A DNA stretch of 64,000 nucleotides from an uncultured Bacilli bacterium. Its GTDB lineage: Bacteria > Bacillota_I > Bacilli_A > RFN20 > CAG-449. How positions within the stretch are numbered: position 1 is the stretch's first letter; the number at the start of each line of letters is the position of its first letter. Below the pieces are notes generated by a model, which made no database searches, was not told where the DNA came from, and saw only the letters and a program-made list of their open reading frames with translations. Below are positions 55,804 to 64,000 of the stretch, one piece after another. The stretch covers positions 62,001 through 126,000 of the forward strand of contig CANRPC010000002.1 of assembly GCA_947632435.1 (NCBI GenBank). The letters are read 5' to 3'. The translations under genes and the position numbers were made by a program.

Positions 55804-57197
55804 TATCCAATACTTCCTTCCATATCTAATTTAATTAATTGATTTAATTCAACTGCATATTCCATAGGCAATTCTTTAGCAAAAGGCTCAATAAAACCCA
55901 TAATAATCATTTGAGTTGCTTCTTTTTCTGTTAAGCCTCGTGACATTAAATAAAACAATTGATCTTCATTAATTTTTGAAACAGTAGCTTCATGTTCAAG
56001 ATAGGAAGAATCATTTTTTACTTCATTAGTTGGAATTGTATCTGAAGAAGAAATATCATCAAGAATTAAAGTATCGCATTCAATATGAGATTTTGAATTA
56101 AAACTTGTAGGTAATATGCTAACTTTACCTCGATAATTTGCTACACCTCCACATTTAACAATTGATTTAGAAATTATTGTAGAGGAAGTATTTTTACCAA
56201 GATGAATCATTTTTGCACCAGCATCTTGATATTGTCCTTTAGAGGCAACAGCAATAGAAATACAATATCCTTTAGAACCATCACCTTTTAAAATGCAACA
56301 TGGGTATTTCATATTTAATTGCGAACCAATATTTCCATCAATCCATTCCATTAAACCATTTTCTTCCACCAAAGCACGTTTAGTAACCAAGTTAACAATA
56401 TTATTTGACCAGTTTTGAATAGTTGAGTAACGGCATTTTGCACCCTTTCCTACATAAATTTCTACAACCGCGGCATGCAAACTTTCTTTTGAATATATCG
56501 GAGCCGTACATCCTTCAACATAATGAACATCCGCGCCATCATCAACAATAATAAGAGTTCTTTCAAATTGACCAGATTTTTCATTATTAATTCTAAAATA
56601 TGATTGTAAAGGTTTTTCAAGATGTACATTTTTAGGAATATAAATAAATGATCCTCCAGACCAAACTGCACCATTCAATGCGGAAAATTTATTATCACCA
56701 TAAGGAACAATAGTGTTAAAATATTTTTTAAAAATTTCTGGACAAGTTTTTAAAGCCATATCCGTTGATAAAAAAATAATTCCTTTTTCCTCAACCTCTT
56801 TAAGCATATTATGATACACAACTTCTGATTCATATTGTGTAGAAACTCCTGCTAAATATTTTTGTTCTGCTTCAGGTATTCCCAAACGTTTAAATGTATC
56901 TTTTATGGCAACAGGTACTTCATCCCAATTATTTTCTTCTTTATTTGCTGTACGAATAAAATAAGTATAACTAGAAAAATCCAAGTCATTCAATTTAGGA
57001 CCAAAAGATGGTAAATCCATTTCCATAAATTTATGAAAAGATTTTAAACGAAATTCTAACATCCATTCTGGTTCTTGCTTTAATCTAGATATTTCCCTAA
57101 TTGTATCTTCACTAAGACCTACTTTTGTTTTTTGTACAGAAATGTCTTCATTTTTAAAATCATAAGCATATTCTTTTTCTTCAAAAATATCAGCCAT
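55803..57197 (-). CDS. sufB: Fe-S cluster assembly scaffold SufB
   Basis: 464 residues, with [21 protein letters not shown] and [19 protein letters not shown] from the beta-helix core and [20 protein letters not shown] at the C-terminal end, where SufB and SufD align. SufBC2D assembles and transfers clusters. It overlaps sufU at its start and mnmG at its end. Confidence 0.96.
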   Translation of the reverse strand: MADIFEEKEYAYDFKNEDISVQKTKVGLSEDTIREISRLKQEPEWMLEFRLKSFHKFMEMDLPSFGPKLNDLDFSSYTYFIRTANKEENNWDEVPVAIKDTFKRLGIPEAEQKYLAGVSTQYESEVVYHNMLKEVEEKGIIFLSTDMALKTCPEIFKKYFNTIVPYGDNKFSALNGAVWSGGSFIYIPKNVHLEKPLQSYFRINNEKSGQFERTLIIVDDGADVHYVEGCTAPIYSKESLHAAVVEIYVGKGAKCRYSTIQNWSNNIVNLVTKRALVEENGLMEWIDGNIGSQLNMKYPCCILKGDGSKGYCISIAVASKGQYQDAGAKMIHLGKNTSSTIISKSIVKCGGVANYRGKVSILPTSFNSKSHIECDTLILDDISSSDTIPTNEVKNDSSYLEHEATVSKINEDQLFYLMSRGLTEKEATQMIIMGFIEPFAKELPMEYAVELNQLIKLDMEGSIG

Positions 57198-57633
57198 TGT
57201 CTTTGTCCCCTTTTAAAATTTTATCGACTCCACGATAACCAATAGTCGCACATTTAATTCTTGCTGGTTGTCGAGAAGTATTTATAAATACAACCGCTTC
57301 ATCTAAAACATTTTCATCAAAATCTTTTTCATCAATCATCGCAAAATAATTTTTTAAAATATTATTAGCTTCATCCACTGTTTTACCTTTTAATAATTCA
57401 CTCATAATAGATGTTGAAGCAGATGAAATAGCACATCCTATTCCATGCCAAACTACATCGACAAGAATATTGTCTTTAATTAAAACTTGAACATATATTT
57501 TATCAATACATGATGTAGAATCCATATATATTGTTTGATAATTTTTATCATCAACTTCTCTTTTATTTCTTGGATTTGTATAATGATCCATGATTATTTC
57601 ACGCATCATTTCTGGACTAAGCGAAAAATGCAT
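57190..57633 (-). CDS. sufU: SufU sulfur-transfer / scaffold protein
   Basis: 147 residues. Zinc/persulfide ligands expected for SufU are present: C42 and D44 in STSCIDKI, C67 in [12 protein letters not shown] and a third Cys near 129 in [11 protein letters not shown]. The usual NPxCGD motif is altered (Ile in place of Gly) but ligands remain. SufU takes sulfur from SufS. Its ATG lies inside the end of sufS, with GGAGGTGA 8 bases upstream. Confidence 0.93.
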   Translation of the reverse strand: MHFSLSPEMMREIIMDHYTNPRNKREVDDKNYQTIYMDSTSCIDKIYVQVLIKDNILVDVVWHGIGCAISSASTSIMSELLKGKTVDEANNILKNYFAMIDEKDFDENVLDEAVVFINTSRQPARIKCATIGYRGVDKILKGDKDNG

Positions 57634-58840
57634 CTAAAAAGTCACCTCCACTTTTGCATGCTTCTACAAAAGCATCTATTTCTTCTTTTGTATTGTAAAA
57701 ATATAAACTTGCACGCACTGTAGCTTCAGTATGCAAAAAATTAACTAAAATTTTAGCACAATGAAGACCTGTTCTTACAGCAATGCCTTTTGAATTAAAA
57801 TAACTTCCTGCATCTTGAGCAAAAACATCTTTGATATTAAAAGTTATAATTCCACTTTCACTATTTTCGTTATAAATTATGACATTATCAAGTTTTTTTA
57901 ATTTTTCAACAGCGTATTTTTTTAATTCTTTTTCATATTCTTCGATATTATTCATACCAATTTTTTCTAAATATTTTATAGCGCTTGATAATCCAATTAC
58001 ACCTTCAATATTTTGTGTTCCAGCCTCAAATTTAAGCGGAGGTATTTGCAATCCTACATCTCCACACATATCAAAACGAGTATTCATTCCTCCTCCAGAC
58101 ATTAATGGATCCATTTCTTTAAGTAATTTATATTTACCATAAAGTACTCCTATTCCTGTTGGGCCTAGCATTTTATGTCCAGAAAAACATACAAAATCAG
58201 CATCAATATCTTTAACATCTAATTTTAAATGAGGTGCAGATTGAGCAGCATCTAAAACAAAATATGCGCCATATTGATGTGTAAGTTTTGCTAAAGTTTT
58301 AGCATCAACAACATAACCTAAAACATTACTTACATGAGCAATTGCAACAACTTTAGTTTTATTAGATAAAGTATTTTTTAAACTATCAGGAGTTAATTTT
58401 CCTTCTTTTGTTAATGGTATATATTTAATAATTGCATTTTTTTCTTTAGCAATTTTAAACCATGGTAAAACATTCGAGGCATGCTCAGCTTCTGTAATAA
58501 GAATCTCATCACCCTCATTTATTTTATCCATAAGTCCATAAGCAACAATATTTAAACCCATAGTCGTTCCAGAAGTGAAAACAATTTCATTAGGATTGGC
58601 ATTTATAAATTTTGCCACAATGTTTCTTCCATTTTCGTATTCTTCATCAACTTTATGAGCAATATCATAATCTCCACGATGAGCATTAGCGCAATATTTT
58701 AAATAATAATCATTAATTGCCTTAATAACACAAGTAGGTTTTAAAGAAGTTGCTGCATTATCAAAATAAATTAAATCGTGATTTTGCATTTTATTTTTTA
58801 GCATTGGAAAATCTTTTCTAATTTCATTTACATCAAACAT
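57617..58840 (-). CDS. sufS: Cysteine desulfurase SufS
   Basis: 407 residues of the group II class-V aminotransferases: YFDNAATSLKP at the N-terminus, PLP-binding lysine in FVCFSGHKMLGPTG near 225 and the catalytic cysteine in VRTGLHCAKILV near 365. It extracts sulfur from cysteine and hands it to SufU, whose gene overlaps its 3' end. It is two bases from sufD. Confidence 0.96.
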   Translation of the reverse strand: MFDVNEIRKDFPMLKNKMQNHDLIYFDNAATSLKPTCVIKAINDYYLKYCANAHRGDYDIAHKVDEEYENGRNIVAKFINANPNEIVFTSGTTMGLNIVAYGLMDKINEGDEILITEAEHASNVLPWFKIAKEKNAIIKYIPLTKEGKLTPDSLKNTLSNKTKVVAIAHVSNVLGYVVDAKTLAKLTHQYGAYFVLDAAQSAPHLKLDVKDIDADFVCFSGHKMLGPTGIGVLYGKYKLLKEMDPLMSGGGMNTRFDMCGDVGLQIPPLKFEAGTQNIEGVIGLSSAIKYLEKIGMNNIEEYEKELKKYAVEKLKKLDNVIIYNENSESGIITFNIKDVFAQDAGSYFNSKGIAVRTGLHCAKILVNFLHTEATVRASLYFYNTKEEIDAFVEACKSGGDFLDAFFA

Positions 58841-58842
58841 AT

Positions 58843-59685
58843 TTAAAGCCTCTCAAGAATGTATTTTTCGACACTTTTTCTTAAATCTTCATCAAAAATA
58901 TGTGGTAATATTGGATTTAAATATCCTAAAGTTATAATTTTTTTTGCTTCGCTTTCACTTATACCCCGTGACATTAAATAAAATAAATGCTCATCATTTA
59001 TTTTACCAAGTGCCGCGGCATGTGAAGCAATAGTATCATTTTCATCAATTTTTAAAATTGGACTTGCTGATGCTTTGCAAAGTTTATCAAAAATCATTAT
59101 TTTAGCACTTTGACGTGCTTGTGAAGATTTAGTACCTTTTTTAATATGTCCTACACCTAAAAAAGATAAACTAGCTTCATTTTGTACAACACCATAGTTT
59201 TCCATAGAAGATATTGTTTTTTTAGTTTCATGAATAAAATTTATATCAAAAACTTTTTTACATTGATTTTTACTTAATGTTGATAATTTAAAATAACCTT
59301 TACTATTTTCATCTTTTAAATAACAATGCAATATAAAGTGTACGTTTTCAGTACTTAAATCAGCATTTATACCTTCCCAACTAGCATCTTTATCAAGAAA
59401 TATTTCTTTAAAAGCATCACCGCCACTTGCTAAAAAAATAAAATTATGAATTAATGTTGCATTTTCTTTTACTCGATAAATACATTTTCCCTTTACTGTA
59501 CCCATTTCTAATAATTTTATTTTGACATTTTCTTTAATTATTATTTCTAAGTTACAATCCAAAGATAAATTTTCCCAATTAATTAATAAAATATCATCAA
59601 AATTATTATTTATATTTATTTTGCAGACATTATTCAATTTTTCTTTTGAAATACCATCAATATTTTTATTCAAAAAATCTATCAT
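58843..59685 (-). CDS. sufD: Fe-S cluster assembly protein SufD (short form)
   Basis: 280 residues. The SufB/SufD core carries VQNEASLSFLGVGHIKKGTK and the C-terminal ASHAAALGKINDEHLFYLMS. It is clearly shorter than the roughly 430 residues of Bacillus SufD because the N-terminal region is reduced. It pairs with SufB and two SufC. Ribosome binding site is weak (AGAG). Confidence 0.9.
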   Translation of the reverse strand: MIDFLNKNIDGISKEKLNNVCKININNNFDDILLINWENLSLDCNLEIIIKENVKIKLLEMGTVKGKCIYRVKENATLIHNFIFLASGGDAFKEIFLDKDASWEGINADLSTENVHFILHCYLKDENSKGYFKLSTLSKNQCKKVFDINFIHETKKTISSMENYGVVQNEASLSFLGVGHIKKGTKSSQARQSAKIMIFDKLCKASASPILKIDENDTIASHAAALGKINDEHLFYLMSRGISESEAKKIITLGYLNPILPHIFDEDLRKSVEKYILERL

Positions 59686-59698
59686 AATTGACTCTTTT

Positions 59699-60520
59699 CT
59701 ATTTTTTTATAGCATTTTTAACCGCACATGTTCCTATAGAAACATTATTCATTTTGTTTTCATCTTTTTTTATAGATATATTAAGTTCTTTATGAATCCA
59801 TTCATAACCTTCTTTATCAATACGGTCTATTAAAGCAGCACTTCCATCAACAACAATCTTACCATTAATCATTACGACAGCTCTTGTAGGTTTAATAAGT
59901 GAATATAATCTTGCATAATGTGAAACAACAAGTAAAGAAGAATTATTATTTTGCATTTCTTCAATTGCATTTGAAACCACATTCAATGCATCAACATCTA
60001 ATCCTGAATCGATTTCATCTAACATGATAAAATCAGGTTTTAAAAGCAGCATTTGTAAAATTTCATTACGCTTTTTTTCTCCACCTGAAAATCCTTCATT
60101 TAAATATCTAGTTGCCATATCCATTGGTATATCCATACTCTTTGATACTTTGTCTAATTCACGATAAAATTCAAATAATTTAATTGGTGTTTCTCTATGA
60201 GCATTTATTGATGCACGTAAAAAATCAGAGTTGATAACGCCTGGAACTTCACTAGGGTATTGCATAGCTAGAAATATACCCTTTTTTGATCTTTCATCAA
60301 CAGTTAACTTTAAGACATCTTCTCCATCAATAAAAATTTCGCCTTCTGTAACTTGATATTTTGGATGTCCCATAATTACAGAAAGTAAAGTGGATTTACC
60401 ATGACCATTTGGTCCTAATAAGGCTACAGTTTCATGTTCATTAATAGTTAAATTAACGCCTTTTAAAATTTCTTTTCCTTCAACGCTAACGTGAAGATTT
60501 TTAATTTCTAATTTTTTCAT
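59699..60520 (-). CDS. sufC: Fe-S cluster assembly ATPase SufC
   Basis: 273 residues with Walker A GPNGHGKST at 36-44, the ABC signature NEGFSGGEKKRNEI and Walker B FIMLDEIDSGLDVDAL. It drives the SufBCD scaffold. The C-terminus runs about 25 residues past the usual WIHKEL end (KMNNVSIGTCAVKNAI), an extension I cannot assign. The open frame begins with TTG at 60535, but GAGGA sits 8 bases before ATG 60520. Confidence 0.96.
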   Translation of the reverse strand: MKKLEIKNLHVSVEGKEILKGVNLTINEHETVALLGPNGHGKSTLLSVIMGHPKYQVTEGEIFIDGEDVLKLTVDERSKKGIFLAMQYPSEVPGVINSDFLRASINAHRETPIKLFEFYRELDKVSKSMDIPMDMATRYLNEGFSGGEKKRNEILQMLLLKPDFIMLDEIDSGLDVDALNVVSNAIEEMQNNNSSLLVVSHYARLYSLIKPTRAVVMINGKIVVDGSAALIDRIDKEGYEWIHKELNISIKKDENKMNNVSIGTCAVKNAIKK

Positions 60521-60543
60521 TGATATTGTCCTCAATCGTTATT

Positions 60544-60572
60544 ATTTTACACTAATAGAATTTTAAGTACAA
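60544..60572 (-). promoter_or_regulatory. Promoter of the suf operon
   Basis: Minus strand: TTGTAC (60572-60567), 17-bp spacer, TAAAAT (60549-60544), 23 bases before the sufC ATG. Confidence 0.6.
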
Positions 60573-60600
60573 TTTTATTAAGCTCTTTTTTTTGAAAAAT

Positions 60601-60629
60601 AAAAAAAATGGGCAAAGTAACCTCTGCCC
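60601..60629 (-). terminator. Terminator of the YjcZ-like pair
   Basis: GGGCAGAG pairs with CTTTGCCC (one G-U) around a GTTA loop and is followed on the minus strand by A and eight Ts (60608-60601). Confidence 0.85.
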
Positions 60630-60642
60630 TTAAAAACCTTTA

Positions 60643-60744
60643 TTAACAACCGCAGCCGCAGTTAGAAAACCATCCACCACAACCTACGATAACAAGTAAA
60701 ATAAATAAAACTAGAATAATCGCAAATGTACTATTAGTATTCAT
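60643..60744 (-). CDS. YjcZ-like sporulation micro-protein
   Basis: A 33-residue protein: a short polar start, one hydrophobic helix (FAIILVLFILLVIVG) and a Cys/Gly-rich end (CGGWFSNCGCGC). This is the pattern of YjcZ/YhfH-type sporulation micro-proteins of Bacillota. The ATG is preceded by GGGAGGTG. It is second of two similar genes and sits before a strong terminator. It is too small for most gene finders. Confidence 0.75.
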   Translation of the reverse strand: MNTNSTFAIILVLFILLVIVGCGGWFSNCGCGC

Positions 60745-60759
60745 CTCTTGCACCTCCCT

Positions 60760-60879
60760 TTAGTAACATTGACAATAACAGCCAATTATAGCAATTAAGA
60801 TAAACAAAATGAGTATATAAGCAAAGAAACCATTGCCACATCCACATGATGTGTTACAGTTATTAGCCATAGGATTCAT
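60760..60879 (-). CDS. Second YjcZ-like cysteine-rich micro-protein
   Basis: A 39-residue protein with the Cys/Gly stretch at the front (NCNTSCGCGNG), then a helix (FFAYILILFILIAIIG) and a Cys-rich end (CYCQCY). It resembles the gene 15 bases downstream but with the cysteine motif duplicated on both sides of the helix. Ribosome binding site AAAGGAGG, 11 bases before ATG. Upstream is a sigma-K-like promoter. Confidence 0.7.
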   Translation of the reverse strand: MNPMANNCNTSCGCGNGFFAYILILFILIAIIGCYCQCY

Positions 60880-60908
60880 AAGTTCTCTGACCTCCTTTGT
60901 TTTCATGT

Positions 60909-60935
60909 TATATTATGATATTTTTTTTAATTTGT
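60909..60935 (-). promoter_or_regulatory. Sigma-K-like promoter of the YjcZ-like pair
   Basis: Minus strand: AC (60935-60934), 16 bases, CATAATATA (60917-60909), matching AC-N16/17-CATAnnnTA exactly. It ends 29 bases before the first ATG. Confidence 0.45.
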
Positions 60936-61040
60936 AACTTTTTTTAAAATTTTCTTTATTATATGCCCATGTCATAGCCTAATTTTGTAATAATAATGAA
61001 TCTATTATATTTATAAAATATAAAGTAAACTTCTTTTTTC

Positions 61041-61069
61041 TTGATTTAGATAATGCTGTGATATAAAAT
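61041..61069 (+). promoter_or_regulatory. Promoter of the tandem lipoprotein genes
   Basis: TTGATT (61041-61046), 17-bp spacer, TAAAAT (61064-61069), 34 bases before the ATG at 61104. The rest of the 60936-61040 gap is AT-rich with no gene seen. Confidence 0.5.
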
Positions 61070-61103
61070 ATCTTTGCTATGTTTATATAGAGGAGGATTT
61101 TTA

Positions 61104-62900
61104 ATGAAAAAACGTATTTTCACTCTCTCTGTAGTAAGTTTACTTGCTCTTGTAGCAACAGGATGTTCATCAGATGTTAAGGCAAAAGTTAACGCAAATG
61201 ATGAAGATGTTATTGTTACAATTAAGCGTGATGGCGAAGAAATAACTTATACAGCAGATGATTTGTTTAATGATTATCTTTCCACTTCTGCTGGTGCATC
61301 GGCAGCTTTCTCTGCTGTTTATGATGTTCTAATCAGCACTGGTGTAGAAGGTACTCAAGAAATGGAAAACAGTGTTAATAATTCAATCGCAGATTTACAA
61401 AACAACGCTAAAACAAATGCTGCGACAAATGGTACTTCTTATAAGGAAGAAGAATCAAATTTATTAGAAAGTGCTGGCGCTGAAGATTTAGATGAATACA
61501 AATCTATTCAAGAATTAAATTGGAAGAAAAATAAATTTGAGAACAATTTTTATGATCAACAAATGTATGATAAAAAAATGAACAATGAAACAGTTGATAC
61601 ATCTAATGGTCAATACGCTTTGTCAAAAGAATTTATTGAAAATGAAAATCCATATCATGTTAGACACATTTTAATTAAAACAAGTTCAAGTGGATCTTCA
61701 TTTTTGCCAGAAGCAGAAACACTAAGTGAAAGTGAAGCAATCAAGCTTGGCAATACAATTAAAAATTTGGCTAGTGATTCATCAACATTTGGTCAAGTTG
61801 CTCTTGATTTCTCTGAAGATGGATCAAGTGAAAACTTTGGTTCTTTAAATGAATTGATGGGACGCTCAACATCTTATGTCAATGAATTTAAATTTGCTGT
61901 TTTCCAATATGATGCATATTTAAATAAAGATGTAAAAGATGGATCAACAAGTTTAGATATTCCTGAAAAAGTAGATGGTGTTGAAGAAACAACAGAAAAT
62001 GTTTTGAAAAATTCTATGAAATTAATACCATTCTCTATTGCTGATGCTTTAATTGATAATGCAAATATTACAACTTTGAAAGATAAAGAAAATAAAGGTG
62101 AAGATTATAAATATGATGGTAAAGAAAAATACTATCCAAGAAATTACCTTTTCAATCAATATTTTTCAAATCATGGTTTAAATTTCATCTTTAGAGGAAA
62201 AAGTGGAAATACAAGTAGACACTTTAGATCTAATGAACAAGTAAATACTTTGTTTGCTGATTTCTTTACCGCAAATTCTTACACTGGTGATGAAAGAGAT
62301 ATTCTTTGCGATGAAAAAGGAAATCCAATTTTAGTAACAAGAGCTGGAACTGGATCTGGTGATTCAGGCTATCAAGGTATTCACTTTATAGTAATTGAAA
62401 ATTCACCTCTTATTAATGAAAATAAAGCAACAAATGGTGTCTATCCTTCAGATTATGTTTATTCATCTGCTGAAGAATTAAAATATTATAGTGTTAACGT
62501 ACCTAAAAATAGTGATGATGTTACACAAGATAAACGATATGTTACTTTCGTTGATGCAACACAAAGTGATTATGACACTCGTGCAGATGAAATTAAAAAT
62601 GCCGTTAAAAGTTATGATTCCAATGTAAATTTCAGATTATATGAAAAAATATATGATCAATTAAAAGCATCTGATAAATACGCCATTAAAATTAAAGATG
62701 AAATTGAAGCATCAATTAATGAATATATTTCAAGTACACGTAATAAAACTCAACGTAGTAAAGAAACAACTTATAAAGATAGTTGGAAAACATATATTAG
62801 ACAATTAGTAACTCAAGCTCAATTTGCTAATTATAAAATTGATGAGTCAATAATTATTGAAAACTTTGATGTTAAAGAAAGCTTTAACAATATTAAATAA
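61104..62900 (+). CDS. PrsA-like parvulin foldase lipoprotein
   Basis: 598 residues. The signal peptide ends ALVATGC (lipidated Cys near 21). A helical SurA/PrsA-type N-domain (to about 165) leads into a parvulin-like domain with YHVRHILIKTSSSG, FGQVALDFSEDGSSENFGSL and EFKFAVFQYD. A long C-terminal region of about 300 residues follows. PrsA helps fold secreted proteins at the membrane-wall interface. It is about twice the usual PrsA length. An earlier in-frame ATG at 61074 precedes the ribosome binding site GAGGAGG, so I use 61104. Confidence 0.8.
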   Translation: MKKRIFTLSVVSLLALVATGCSSDVKAKVNANDEDVIVTIKRDGEEITYTADDLFNDYLSTSAGASAAFSAVYDVLISTGVEGTQEMENSVNNSIADLQNNAKTNAATNGTSYKEEESNLLESAGAEDLDEYKSIQELNWKKNKFENNFYDQQMYDKKMNNETVDTSNGQYALSKEFIENENPYHVRHILIKTSSSGSSFLPEAETLSESEAIKLGNTIKNLASDSSTFGQVALDFSEDGSSENFGSLNELMGRSTSYVNEFKFAVFQYDAYLNKDVKDGSTSLDIPEKVDGVEETTENVLKNSMKLIPFSIADALIDNANITTLKDKENKGEDYKYDGKEKYYPRNYLFNQYFSNHGLNFIFRGKSGNTSRHFRSNEQVNTLFADFFTANSYTGDERDILCDEKGNPILVTRAGTGSGDSGYQGIHFIVIENSPLINENKATNGVYPSDYVYSSAEELKYYSVNVPKNSDDVTQDKRYVTFVDATQSDYDTRADEIKNAVKSYDSNVNFRLYEKIYDQLKASDKYAIKIKDEIEASINEYISSTRNKTQRSKETTYKDSWKTYIRQLVTQAQFANYKIDESIIIENFDVKESFNNIK

Positions 62901-62912
62901 GGAGGAAGAATG

Positions 62913-64000
62913 ATGAAAAAAAGAAATTTGCTTATAACTTTATCCGCTCTTCTTCTTGTTGGTTGTTCTTCTGCTATAGAAGCAAGACCAAAAGATGTTA
63001 AAAATGAAGATGTTCTTGTTGATGTTAAAGAAGGAGATAAGAACATTGATGTTTATAATAATGAATTTACTGATTTATATGAATCTTTAGTCAATGCAGG
63101 AACCACAAATACTAATGTGGTAAACGAAATGGTTCAAATTGTCGCTAAAAAAGAAGTTGGTGTACATTCAGCTAAAGTAAGTGGAACGCCTTATAAATCT
63201 TTTGCTGATGTTAATTTCATTACTGAAGAAAGATTTGAAGAATTAGTAGATGAATATATGGTTGATTTAGTAATGTCTGGTTCATATTCTGAAGACTATT
63301 TATTCCATGAAGAAAAATTTGCTCGTGAACAAAGAGAAGCCCTTTATAAAATTACTGACAATAAGGGAAGTGACAAAGAAGAAGATTTTAATGAACCAAA
63401 ATTATTAACTCCAGGAATTAAATTTGTTGATGTATTTGGTGTTGATGGAGCTCAAGATGAAACAACAAAAATTCAACAAGGTAGAGAAAAATATCAAGAA
63501 TATCGTGAAAAGGTTGTTTATCCAGTTATTTATAAACGATTACTTACTAGCAAATATTTGATGGAAAATAAATACAAAGCATTAGGTAGAGCTGCTGCTA
63601 GAGATGTTAGAGTTATTTCTCTTGATAATTCTAAACCAAAAGATAGTGGTTCCGCTATTCGTACTTTAAATAATTATATTGGTGGTTATTTATATGTAAA
63701 TAGTAATCCTACTGTTGAAAATCCAGATTCTTATTTCCCATGTGAAAAAGTTAATGATGTTTGGGATTTTAGTTTCAATATCGAATCACTTTCAAGAATT
63801 TGGAAAGGTGTATACGATGATGAAACAACAGGATTACAAGCTAAAGAAGTAGCGTTCATCAATGGTACAAATGCAACAAAAGAAAAATTATATACCGAAA
63901 ATCAAGAAACAATAGTTGATGAAATTGAAGAAATTGCTCAATTAAATTTTGAAACAAGTCAATGGGAATTAAAAGAAGGTCTTGATTTAGAAAATAGTCA
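62913..64000 (+). CDS. Second large lipoprotein, paralogue of the PrsA-like protein (cut by window end)
   Basis: The frame is open for 362 codons to the window edge. A signal peptide with lipobox LVGC (Cys near 18) is followed by NEDVLVDVKEGDKNIDVYNNEFTDL-like sequence in two parts matching the layout of the upstream protein (NEDVIVTI and so on), then a helical domain. AAGGAGG ends 7 bases before ATG 62913; another ATG at 62910 is less well spaced. It starts 12 bases after its neighbour's stop, so the two are an operon and probably a tandem duplication. Any parvulin domain lies beyond or is not visible. Confidence 0.78.
   Translation, partial: MKKRNLLITLSALLLVGCSSAIEARPKDVKNEDVLVDVKEGDKNIDVYNNEFTDLYESLVNAGTTNTNVVNEMVQIVAKKEVGVHSAKVSGTPYKSFADVNFITEERFEELVDEYMVDLVMSGSYSEDYLFHEEKFAREQREALYKITDNKGSDKEEDFNEPKLLTPGIKFVDVFGVDGAQDETTKIQQGREKYQEYREKVVYPVIYKRLLTSKYLMENKYKALGRAAARDVRVISLDNSKPKDSGSAIRTLNNYIGGYLYVNSNPTVENPDSYFPCEKVNDVWDFSFNIESLSRIWKGVYDDETTGLQAKEVAFINGTNATKEKLYTENQETIVDEIEEIAQLNFETSQWELKEGLDLENS

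Overview
The window reads as chromosomal DNA of a very AT-rich, low-GC Gram-positive bacterium. I judge this by eye from the base composition, the strong AGGAGG-type ribosome binding sites and the gene set: PolC, SufCDSUB, KtrAB, RasP/RseP-type protease, and lipoproteins with Bacillota-style lipoboxes. UGA is used as a normal stop (for example the ATGA junctions tsaB/rimI at 6013-6016 and dxr/rseP at 14868-14871), so this is not a code-4 Mycoplasma or Spiroplasma. A CotD-like coat protein, two YjcZ-like micro-proteins and a LysM-GH18 spore-type hydrolase suggest an endospore former. Queuosine salvage and a pectate lyase would fit a gut-associated member of Bacilli/Erysipelotrichia. That placement is inference.

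Layout. 1-9.0 kb: an edge-truncated OmpR-type response regulator, a methyltransferase-MATE pair, then a plus-strand block (DUF3137, DUF402) leading into the t6A operon tsaE-tsaB-rimI-tsaD, followed by a small membrane protein and a GT4 glycosyltransferase. 9.2-17.8 kb: tRNA-Ala(GGC), then the classic uppS-cdsA-dxr-rseP-polC operon on the minus strand. 17.9-26.2 kb: a GltD-like flavoprotein, an M18 aminopeptidase, KtrBA potassium uptake, a DUF2188 protein and tgt-queA-queH. 26.3-39.9 kb: an orphan 43-aa peptide gene with its own promoter and terminator, a GT-C glycosyltransferase, a second potassium system (TrkA/TrkH), tRNA-Thr(CGU), an IspD/TarI-like and epimerase pair, spore-type LysM-GH18, a HAD phosphatase, enolase, a PlsC-type acyltransferase, the CotD-like protein and a pectate lyase lipoprotein. 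39.9-51.8 kb: a roughly 12-kb minus-strand operon with a secreted Ig-like protein, a small lipoprotein, a DUF4175-like membrane protein with a Gly-Ser tract, a MoxR ATPase, DUF58, BatA-like vWA and vWA/GATase-like proteins. 52-60.6 kb: a DUF4190 micro-membrane gene, then sufC-sufD-sufS-sufU-sufB running straight into mnmG-rsmG-parA. 60.6-64 kb: the YjcZ-like pair and two tandem large lipoproteins, the first PrsA/parvulin-like; the second is cut by the window end.

The most unusual signals are regulatory. Two promoters carry a homopolymeric G tract inside the -35/-10 spacer: G10 in front of the DUF4190 gene and G7 in front of the orphan 43-aa peptide. In such an AT-rich genome these stand out strongly and look like slipped-strand, phase-variable promoters. 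The promoter of the 12-kb Ig-like/MoxR/vWA operon is bracketed by two CcpA/LacI-type 14-bp palindromes, and a perfect cre-consensus palindrome lies between the orphan peptide and the GT-C gene. The genes that look spore-related are preceded by sequences matching sigma-E or sigma-K consensus promoters, while the housekeeping operons have sigma-A-type promoters.

Starts were moved from the longest open frame whenever a ribosome binding site clearly favoured an internal codon. No insertion sequence, prophage, CRISPR array or rRNA gene was seen.
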